Shown here: positions 58,156 to 64,000 of the stretch, piece after piece | Numbering within the stretch: position 1 is the stretch's first letter | Layout: every line of letters starts with the position of its first letter | DNA from: Cyanobium sp. Morenito 9A2 | Lineage (GTDB): Bacteria; Cyanobacteriota; Cyanobacteriia; PCC-6307; Cyanobiaceae | Direction of reading: 5' to 3' | Assembly (NCBI RefSeq): GCF_024345575.1 | Contig: NZ_JAGQBJ010000001.1 | Coordinates: 62,001 to 126,000, forward strand | DNA length: 64,000 bases | The notes under the pieces: generated by a model | Told to the model about the DNA's origin: nothing | What the model saw: only the letters and a program-made list of their open reading frames with translations | Database searches by the model: none | Position numbers and translations under genes: made by a program

Positions 58156-59172
58156 ATGAATCGCTCCTCGTTCGCCCGCAGCTCCTCCCGCACACGCCTG
58201 GTCGCCTCCGCGCTGGTCACGGCCCTCTCCGCCGGCCTGCTGGTCGGCTGCCAGAAACCCGTCAGCAACGACACTCCCGTGAAGATCGGCTACAGCGCCT
58301 GGCCCGGTTGGTTCCCCTGGAAGGTCACCGAAGACAAGAAACTCTTCGAGGCCCAGGGCGTGCCCGTCACCATGCAGTGGTTCGATGGCTACCTGGATTC
58401 GATCAACGCCCTCAACGCCGGCCAGCTCGACTGCAACAGCCAGACGCTGAACGACACGATCAGTTCGATTGCCGGCGGTGCCGATCTGCAGGTCGTGCTC
58501 CAGAACGACTTCTCCACCGGCAACGACCAGATCATCGCCGCCAAGGAGATCACCACCGTGGCCGGCCTCAAGGGCAAGAAGGTGGCCGCTGAAGAGGGCA
58601 CCGTCGACCACTTCCTGCTGCTCAAGGTGCTCAAGGACGGTGGCCTTTCCGCCAAGGACATCAGCTTCGTTCCCCTTGAAACGGGCGCCGCCGCCGCCGC
58701 CTTCGCCGCCGGCAAGATCGATGCGGCCGGTGTCTACGCCCCCTTCACCACCCAGGCGCTCAAGCGCCCCGGCAGCAAGGCACTCAGCACCTCCAAGGAC
58801 CACCCCGGCGCCATCAGCGACCTGCTGGTCTGCCGCAAGGAGTTCGTCGCCAAGAACCCCGAAAAGGTCCAGAAGATTGTCAATGCCTGGTTCGCCACCC
58901 TCAAGACCATCAAGGACGACCCCGCCGGCACCCTGCCGATCCTGGTGGCGCGCTCCGGTGTGAGTGAAGCTGAATTCAAGGCCTACGACGCCGGCACCAC
59001 GATCCAGACCCTTGAGGAGAACCGCACCAACTTCAAGCCCGGCACCACCATGACCCACCTGCCCTATGCGGCTGAGCAGATCAGCGCCTTCCTGGTGGAA
59101 ACGGGCCTGGCCAAGACCACGCCCGATCTGAGCACACTCCTTAACTCCACCTTCGTGGATGCCGCCAAGTGA
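58156..59172 (+). CDS. ABC importer binding lipoprotein (NitT/TauT type)
   Basis: The 338-residue protein has a lipoprotein signal (LVASALVTALSAGLLVGC) and then VKIGYSAWPGWFPWKVTEDKKLFE, the NMT1/SsuA/NrtA-like opening found in binding proteins for nitrate, sulfonates and related small ions. LDCNSQTLNDTISSI and GLKGKKVAAEEGTVDHFLL follow. In Synechocystis the gdmH cluster carries a similar importer for guanidine, so guanidinium or an alkylguanidine is the likely ligand. The gene overlaps the permease (GTGA) and lies 55 bases after the glnT homologue. Confidence 0.88.
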   Translation: MNRSSFARSSSRTRLVASALVTALSAGLLVGCQKPVSNDTPVKIGYSAWPGWFPWKVTEDKKLFEAQGVPVTMQWFDGYLDSINALNAGQLDCNSQTLNDTISSIAGGADLQVVLQNDFSTGNDQIIAAKEITTVAGLKGKKVAAEEGTVDHFLLLKVLKDGGLSAKDISFVPLETGAAAAAFAAGKIDAAGVYAPFTTQALKRPGSKALSTSKDHPGAISDLLVCRKEFVAKNPEKVQKIVNAWFATLKTIKDDPAGTLPILVARSGVSEAEFKAYDAGTTIQTLEENRTNFKPGTTMTHLPYAAEQISAFLVETGLAKTTPDLSTLLNSTFVDAAK

Positions 59173-59969
59173 GTGCCACGGCAACCAGAAGCCGAGACGA
59201 TACAGGGAGGGTCCGGCAATGGCTGGGCCACCCCTGGTCGCTGGGGGTGATCGGCATCCTCGCCGTGCTGCTGGCCTGGCAGCTCGTCGCCGCCAGCGGC
59301 CTTGTGGACAAGCTCTTCCTGCCCAGCCCCGAGGGTGTCTGGAGGGCAGGCAGTGAGCAGTACGCCCGCGGCATCCTGATCAAGGATCTGCTGGCCAGCG
59401 TGGGTCGGGTGGGGGCGGGTTTCGCCCTCTCGGCGGCGGTGTCGCTGCCGATCGGCATCGCCATGGGCTGCAGTCGGGTGATCTGCCAGCTGCTGGAGCC
59501 GCTGATGGGCCTGATCCGCTACATGCCGGCGCCCGCCTTCATCCCGCTACTGATTATTTATTTCGGCCTGGGCGAAGAACCCAAGGTGCTGCTGATCTTC
59601 ATCGGCACGGTGTTCTTCAACACCTTGATGATCATGGATTCGGTCAAGTTCGTGCCCTCCGAACTGCGTGAAACGGCCCTCACCCTCGGGGGCCAGGGCT
59701 TTCAGATCGTCACGAAGGTGGTGGCCCCGTTCATCGCTCCCCAGGTGATCGACACCTACCGCATCAACATGGCCTCGGCCTGGAACCTGGTGATCGTGGC
59801 CGAGCTGGTGGCCGCGAACGAGGGCCTCGGCAAACGCATCTCCCTCGCCCAGCGCTTCCTCAAAACCGATGAAATCTTCCTGGGCCTGATCGTGATCGGC
59901 CTGATCGGTCTGGCGATTGATCTGAGCTTCCGGCTGCTGATGCGCCGGGCCTGCCCCTGGGCCAACTGA
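59169..59969 (+). CDS. ABC importer permease (NitT/TauT type)
   Basis: The 266-residue permease has about six membrane helices and the binding-protein-dependent transport EAA region: LGGQGFQIVTKVVAPFIAPQVIDTYRINMASAWNLVIVAELVAANEGLGKRI, as in SsuC/TauC/NrtB. GTG 59169 overlaps the stop of the binding protein. It is followed by the ATPase 15 bases later, completing the importer. Confidence 0.9.
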   Translation: MSATATRSRDDTGRVRQWLGHPWSLGVIGILAVLLAWQLVAASGLVDKLFLPSPEGVWRAGSEQYARGILIKDLLASVGRVGAGFALSAAVSLPIGIAMGCSRVICQLLEPLMGLIRYMPAPAFIPLLIIYFGLGEEPKVLLIFIGTVFFNTLMIMDSVKFVPSELRETALTLGGQGFQIVTKVVAPFIAPQVIDTYRINMASAWNLVIVAELVAANEGLGKRISLAQRFLKTDEIFLGLIVIGLIGLAIDLSFRLLMRRACPWAN

Positions 59970-59984
59970 CCCCGACCCCTCCCC

Positions 59985-60752
59985 ATGCACCTCTCGGTAT
60001 CCGGCGTCAGTAAGACCTTCGGCAGCGGCTCCAAGGCCAAACATGTGCTCGAGGACATCAACCTGGAACTCGACTCGGGCGAGTTCGTCGCCCTGGTGGG
60101 CAGTTCAGGTTCAGGCAAATCCACGGTGATGCGCCTGGTGGCCGGCCTGGAGCTCCCCAGCAGCGGCACGATCACCGTGGACGGCCAGCCGGTGAAGGGC
60201 CCGGGTTCCGACCGGGGCATGGTGTTCCAGAAGTACAGCCTGTACCCCTGGCTGAGCGCCGCCGAAAACGTGGCCTTCGGCATGCAACTCCAGGGCCGCC
60301 CCAAGCGGGAGGTGAACGAGCGCACCGCCTACTTCCTTGAGGTGGTGGGGCTTTCCGATGCCGGTCGGCGCCTGCCTCGGGAGCTCTCCGGCGGCATGCA
60401 ACAGCGGGTGGCCATCGCCCGGGCCCTGGCGGCCGATCCCAAGGTGCTGCTGCTGGATGAGCCGTTCGGCGCCCTGGATCTACAGATCCGCGAGACGATG
60501 CAGGAGTTCCTCTACCAACTCTGGGAGCGCACCGGCCTGACGGCGCTGCTGATCACCCACGACGTGGAGGAGGCGTTGCTGCTGGCCCAACGTGTGCACA
60601 TCATGGCGCCGAGGCCCGGACGGATCGTGCGCACGGTGGAAGGGAAGCTGGATCGCCGTGATCTGTCGTTCCTGCGCCTTTCTGCGCCGTTTCTGGAACT
60701 GCGGGAAGAACTGGCCAACTACCTGCGGGTTCTTGACAGCACCATGGGCTGA
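59985..60752 (+). CDS. ABC importer ATPase (NitT/TauT type)
   Basis: The 255-residue ATPase has Walker A VGSSGSGKSTVM near residue 39, a Q-loop QKYSLYPWLSAAENVAFG, signature LSGGMQQRVAIARALA, Walker B LLLDEPFGALD and switch His in LITHDVEEA. The sequence type is SsuB/TauB/NrtD. It overlaps the Rieske oxygenase start by one base (TGATG), so translation is coupled to the last gene of the operon. Confidence 0.92.
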   Translation: MHLSVSGVSKTFGSGSKAKHVLEDINLELDSGEFVALVGSSGSGKSTVMRLVAGLELPSSGTITVDGQPVKGPGSDRGMVFQKYSLYPWLSAAENVAFGMQLQGRPKREVNERTAYFLEVVGLSDAGRRLPRELSGGMQQRVAIARALAADPKVLLLDEPFGALDLQIRETMQEFLYQLWERTGLTALLITHDVEEALLLAQRVHIMAPRPGRIVRTVEGKLDRRDLSFLRLSAPFLELREELANYLRVLDSTMG

Positions 60753-61912
60753 TGGCTGTTGCCTCGACGTTCAATGGGCAAGCCTTTCTGCCCGCCGCGC
60801 TGTACCACTGCCCCGATGTCGCCGAATGGGAGCAGCTCGTCTACGCACGCCGCTTCTGGCATCCGATCGCGCTGGTGTCGGAGTTGCCGCAAGGGGCGGC
60901 GCTCAGCCGGGAGCTGCTGGGGGTGGAGCTTGTTCTCACCCACCCGCCGGGGATCGGGCCGAGGGCGTTCCTGAACCAGTGCCCGCACCGGGGCGTGGCC
61001 CTGCTGGCGCCAGGGACCTCGATCGCTGCCTGCCGCAAGCTGATCTGCCCCTACCACGGCTGGACCTACGCCCCCGATGGCCGCCTGCTGGCGGCCGCCC
61101 GCGAGGGGGAGTTCTGTGCGCCGTTTGAGCGCCGGGACTGGGACCTGAGCCCGATCGACCTGGGGGTGGGCGGCCCCTTCCTGTGGGTGCGCCTCCCCGT
61201 ACAACCCACGGCGGCCAACGACGGCAACAGTGACAGCCAAGACGATGCGGGGCCGTCTTTGGTGGACCAACTGGATCTGCTGCGGGAGCTGGGGGGCTGG
61301 AGTGTCAGCGAGCCAGGATCACCAGCTGCTTCAACGCCAGCGCTTCCGCTCTGGGGCCGCCGCAGGCGCACCCTGGCCTGCAACTGGAAAATCGCCCACG
61401 ACAACACCCTCGACGACTACCACGTCGCCATTGCCCACCCAACGACGCTGCACCGCCTTCAGGGGCCCGTGAGCGCCTACCGCCACGTCTTCGGCCGCTG
61501 GTGCAACCTGCTGGCCACGCCGGTGCCGGGCGCAGGCCTGCCGGCAGGGGAGTTCCTCACCTTTTCGGTGCCCCCCTGGAACCATCTGCTGCTTTGGCCC
61601 GATGGCACCACAGCCCTGATCGGCTTCCACCCGGAAGCGATCGATCGCTGTCGTATGGAGCTGACCCTGGCTGGGCCGTCAATGGAATCAGGAGAGAATT
61701 CAGCCAGAGCCGAAGCGCAGCTCAATCAAATGACGGCCTTCCTGGAGGAAGACCGCGCCCTGGTGGAATCGGCCCAGCGCGCCTACGCGAGCCCTGGGTT
61801 CAAGATCGGTCCAGCCCATGGACTCGAGCGGCGCCTCCTGCACCACCAGGCCCTGTACCGGGAGGTCCTGGGGCGTTCGAGCCTGGGTCAGGCAGCGGCA
61901 GGGGCGGGCTGA
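60752..61912 (+). CDS. Rieske non-heme iron oxygenase, alpha subunit type
   Basis: The 386-residue protein has the Rieske motif CPHRG (Cys77, His79) and CPYHGW (Cys99, His102), and the catalytic domain segment NWKIAHDNTLDDYHVAIAH with Asp221, His224 and His229 of the mononuclear iron site. Such enzymes use O2 and electrons from a reductase to hydroxylate, desaturate or N-dealkylate substrates. No reductase or beta subunit gene is adjacent, so a chromosomal ferredoxin may serve. It is translationally coupled to the importer in the guanidine riboswitch operon, suggesting a guanidine-related substrate such as methylated guanidines. The end overlaps a small minus-strand gene. Confidence 0.88.
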   Translation: MAVASTFNGQAFLPAALYHCPDVAEWEQLVYARRFWHPIALVSELPQGAALSRELLGVELVLTHPPGIGPRAFLNQCPHRGVALLAPGTSIAACRKLICPYHGWTYAPDGRLLAAAREGEFCAPFERRDWDLSPIDLGVGGPFLWVRLPVQPTAANDGNSDSQDDAGPSLVDQLDLLRELGGWSVSEPGSPAASTPALPLWGRRRRTLACNWKIAHDNTLDDYHVAIAHPTTLHRLQGPVSAYRHVFGRWCNLLATPVPGAGLPAGEFLTFSVPPWNHLLLWPDGTTALIGFHPEAIDRCRMELTLAGPSMESGENSARAEAQLNQMTAFLEEDRALVESAQRAYASPGFKIGPAHGLERRLLHHQALYREVLGRSSLGQAAAGAG

Positions 61913-62070
61913 TCCAGCAGGTCGGCCTTGATGTCGAGGTAGGCGGCTTCCTTGAACAGGGCCAGCTTGGCGTCGGCGTTACCCGCGGCCACGGCGGCGC
62001 TATAACGCACGCGCAGGGAGTCGATCAGCGCGCTCTGGCGGGCTGCTGAGTTGGTTTGAGCGGTGGCCAT
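61888..62070 (-). CDS. Small Ala-rich protein of unknown function
   Basis: The 60-residue protein (MATAQTNSAARQSALIDSLR, then VRYSAAVAAGNADAKLALFKEAAYLDIKADLLD) is predicted to be two helices and is soluble. I recall similar short proteins in picocyanobacteria but cannot name the family. ATG 62070 has AT-rich bases upstream, unlike coding DNA. Its last 25 bases overlap the end of the Rieske oxygenase gene in a convergent arrangement. It is likely real but unannotated in function. Confidence 0.6.
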   Translation of the reverse strand: MATAQTNSAARQSALIDSLRVRYSAAVAAGNADAKLALFKEAAYLDIKADLLDQPAPAAA

Positions 62071-62102
62071 CGGGGCAAGAGCGCGAGCTCTCAAGTTCCG
62101 TA

Positions 62103-63344
62103 TCAACCATAACAATTCTGTCCAGGGACGCCAGTGGCCGCCGGCCCACCCGCCAGGTGGTGAAGACCGCCCACCAGCCGCGCCAAGGCCTCCTCCAGCT
62201 CCGCGCCCTCCAGCACTCCGTAACTGAGCCGGAGGGCGCAGCCCCCCAACCCGAAGCTGCTGCCACTCACCACAGCCACCCGGTGCTCGCGCACCAACCG
62301 CTCCATCACCGCATCCGCCGAAAGGACTGTGTCGAGCGCCAAGAGGGCGTAGAAGGCGCCCTCGGGTCGCACCAGCAGGCGCCAGGGAGCACCCGAAACC
62401 TCCAGGGCCGCCAGCACCCGTTGCCGCCGCGCCGCCAACCCTTGGATGTGTGAGCGGCACCAGGCGGAGCCAGCTTCCAGGGCCGCCAGGGCCGCCACCT
62501 GGGTGAGCCGCGGTGGGCTGATCAGCACCGTGTCCTGCACCTTGGCCAGATCCGCCTGCAGCGAACGCGGCACCACCGCGTAGCCCAGGCGCCAGCCCGC
62601 CAGGCCAAAGGCCTTGGAGAACGAGCGCAGGGTCACCGTGTGGGCTCCGCTGCCCGGGGCGCTCCCGGGGCTCCAGTGGCTCCCCTCGCCATAGGTGAAC
62701 AGGTGGTAGGCCTCATCGTGAAGATGCAACAGGCCGCGCTCGGCGCAGAGCTGGTTGATCGCCTCCAGCACCTGCCGGGGCACCACCGCGCCACTGGGGT
62801 TGTTGGGGGAAACGGTGACAATCGCCCGGGTGCGCGGGCTGATCTGCGCCGCCAGGCGCTCGGGATCGAGCGACCCGCCCGGGCTCGGCACCGAAACGGG
62901 CACCCCACCGGCCAGACGAACGGCCATCTCATGGTTGAAGTACCAGGGCACGGGCAGCAGCACCTCATCACCCGGATCGAGCAACACCTGCATCAGGGCG
63001 TTGAAGGCCATGTTGCTGCCGGCGGTCACCAGCAGCTCACTGCCCGAGAGATCGAAGCCGTCTTCCTCGCGCAGCTGGCGCACGAGCCGCTCCAGCAGTG
63101 GCCCATCTCCGGCCATGGGCCCGTAGGCGTCAAGGGCAGGATCGGCGTCTCCGCTCAAGCCAAAAGTCGTTCCCGAATGCGTCAGCGCCCCAGCCACCGC
63201 CTCGCGCACCTGGGGGGGTGGGCCCCAGCTCACCATCCCCTGGCCAAGCGAGAGGGTTCCGGGGGTCGCCCGGGTGAGGGCGGCCAGCGCTGGTATCACC
63301 GGGGTCTGCACGGCCCTCAGCCGCCGGGCGGGTCGGGTGCTCAT
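62103..63344 (-). CDS. PLP-dependent aminotransferase (class I/II)
   Basis: The 413-residue fold-type I aminotransferase has SLGQGMVSWGPPP at the start, LLVTAGSNMAFNAL (cofactor phosphate), VSPNNPSGAVVP (Asn), HDEAYHLFTYG (Asp/Tyr pair) and the Lys site SFSKAFGLAGWRLGYAV, with Arg in ALRLSYGV binding the substrate carboxylate. The specific amino acid cannot be told; the family includes aspartate, aromatic and kynurenine transaminases. ATG 63344 follows the upstream membrane coiled-coil gene by 22 bases, so they are likely co-transcribed. Confidence 0.9.
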   Translation of the reverse strand: MSTRPARRLRAVQTPVIPALAALTRATPGTLSLGQGMVSWGPPPQVREAVAGALTHSGTTFGLSGDADPALDAYGPMAGDGPLLERLVRQLREEDGFDLSGSELLVTAGSNMAFNALMQVLLDPGDEVLLPVPWYFNHEMAVRLAGGVPVSVPSPGGSLDPERLAAQISPRTRAIVTVSPNNPSGAVVPRQVLEAINQLCAERGLLHLHDEAYHLFTYGEGSHWSPGSAPGSGAHTVTLRSFSKAFGLAGWRLGYAVVPRSLQADLAKVQDTVLISPPRLTQVAALAALEAGSAWCRSHIQGLAARRQRVLAALEVSGAPWRLLVRPEGAFYALLALDTVLSADAVMERLVREHRVAVVSGSSFGLGGCALRLSYGVLEGAELEEALARLVGGLHHLAGGPAATGVPGQNCYG

Positions 63345-63366
63345 GGCTGCATCAGGGCGGAGCCGC

Positions 63367-63858
63367 TCACAGCTGATCGAGCCCCGGTGCAGGCGCCTCA
63401 GTCGCCGGGCGGGCCGCCGCAGGACGGGGGGCAGGCGGACGGGAGGACGGGCCCCTGGCGCTCGGCGGGAGCAGGGCCGGTGGCCGATCGCCCCCCTGGC
63501 CTGATCCGTCAAGACGGCCCGGGGGCGGGCTGGATTCCAGGCGAGCCAGCTGGTCGGCAAGCTGCCGCTGCTGGCGGGCCAGTTCGCCCACCTGGCCCTC
63601 GGACTCCTCCAGGCCATGGAGCCGCTCCACCGTGGACCGAAGCTGTTGCTCAAGGGTGTTGGTGCGCTCAAGGGCGCGGGCGTTCTCCAGGGTCTGGAGC
63701 CGTTGCTCAAGCGTCCGCAGGCTTTGGTTCAGCTCCTGCACCCGCTGGAGCACCACCACAAAGAGCACCGCCAGAGTGCCGGTCAGCACCGCGCCGAGCC
63801 ACTGGATCCAGGCGCCTGCACGGCCTTCCGTTGGTTGGTTGGAGGGGGGAGACACCAT
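63367..63858 (-). CDS. Membrane-anchored coiled-coil protein
   Basis: The 163-residue protein has one membrane helix (WIQWLGAVLTGTLAVLFVVVL), a coiled coil of ~70 residues (LNQSLRTLEQRLQTLENA to LARQQRQLADQLARLES) and a Pro/Arg/Ser-rich C-terminal tail. This topology suits a scaffold or sensor-like protein but no family is recognised. It lies just upstream of the aminotransferase gene on the minus strand. The Pro-rich tail is low complexity and may be variable. Confidence 0.65.
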   Translation of the reverse strand: MVSPPSNQPTEGRAGAWIQWLGAVLTGTLAVLFVVVLQRVQELNQSLRTLEQRLQTLENARALERTNTLEQQLRSTVERLHGLEESEGQVGELARQQRQLADQLARLESSPPPGRLDGSGQGGDRPPALLPPSARGPSSRPPAPRPAAARPATEAPAPGLDQL

Positions 63859-63962
63859 GGGGATCGCATCGGTCTGGACCAGCAGGGGCAGCCCGTGGCC
63901 ACCCAGGATGCTCCAAAGGCCGTGATCACCTGATAGATAGGCCGAGCAGGAGCACCTGAGCC

Positions 63963-64000
63963 ATGTCCGCCTGGATCGTCATTCTCCTGGCCCTGATCGT
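63963..64000 (+). CDS. 5' start of a further gene, membrane-type beginning, cut by the window
   Basis: ATG 63963 follows an AGGAG Shine-Dalgarno at about 63949-63953 and the next codons read SAWIVILLALIV, a hydrophobic start such as a membrane helix or signal peptide. Only 12 codons are present, so no family can be named. It is divergent from the coiled-coil gene, with a ~105-base promoter region between. Confidence 0.5.
   Translation, partial: MSAWIVILLALI

Noticed and set aside
58156-60752. Nitrate or sulfonate transporter by sequence type
   Set aside because: The family fits several substrates; no nitrate or sulfur genes are near, while the operon is guanidine-controlled.

Overview
The window looks like a piece of a high-GC cyanobacterial chromosome, most likely a Cyanobium or cluster-5 Synechococcus type picocyanobacterium. 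It carries photosystem I genes (psaF, psaJ), cytochrome b6f genes (petA, petC), a high-light-inducible protein, a cyanobacterial AbrB regulator, cobM, a second-type groEL, HIP1 octamers and densely packed, often overlapping genes. The genus is an inference from gene content and base composition; there is no rRNA in the window.

Bases 1-42,800 are mostly housekeeping. In order they hold: a solute-binding lipoprotein cut by the window edge; an aldo/keto reductase and a DUF151 nuclease-like protein; ribE; an HdeD-like membrane protein facing cyAbrB; ctaA-ctaB with an ABC-2 exporter; an unusual Pro/Ala/Gln-rich protein and nanE; groEL; fabG; a K+ channel; a family 9 glycosyltransferase; ispD; an LD-carboxypeptidase; a UbiA prenyltransferase; ppx; a RodZ-like protein; tRNA-Val(CAC); an Mqo-like oxidoreductase; cobM-lgt; petC and petA; tatC-rqcH; gmk; psaF-psaJ with a clear terminator; tsaD; an Hlip; pilT; wecB; an HlyD-type adaptor; ychF; an acyl-CoA ligase; katG; and a GH1 beta-glucosidase.

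Bases 42,800-53,270 are an accessory region. A nearly gene-free stretch holds a decayed ISAs1-family transposase (frameshift and stops). It is followed by an AT-rich, tightly overlapping three-gene operon: a 934-residue glycosyltransferase-like protein, a polysaccharide pyruvyl transferase family protein, and a methyltransferase/pyruvyl transferase fusion. On the far side lies a decayed IS3-type OrfA. Composition, flanking transposon debris and function together suggest a horizontally acquired surface-glycan cassette.

Bases 53,270-62,070 hold the most interesting system. A guanidine-I (ykkC) riboswitch precedes an eight-gene operon: a Ni-dependent guanidine hydrolase (GdmH type), its HypA- and HypB-like nickel chaperones, a GlnT-like glutamine synthetase homologue, a NitT/TauT-type ABC importer (binding lipoprotein, permease, ATPase) and, unexpectedly, a Rieske non-heme iron oxygenase. 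The gene overlaps imply coupled translation. The first parts match the known cyanobacterial guanidine pathway (import, hydrolysis to urea and ammonia). The ligase and the oxygenase suggest that alkylated or conjugated guanidines may also be handled, which is inference. A TIM-barrel sugar isomerase/epimerase-like gene is divergent from the operon. The window ends with a small unknown protein, an aminotransferase, a membrane-anchored coiled-coil protein and the start of one more gene.
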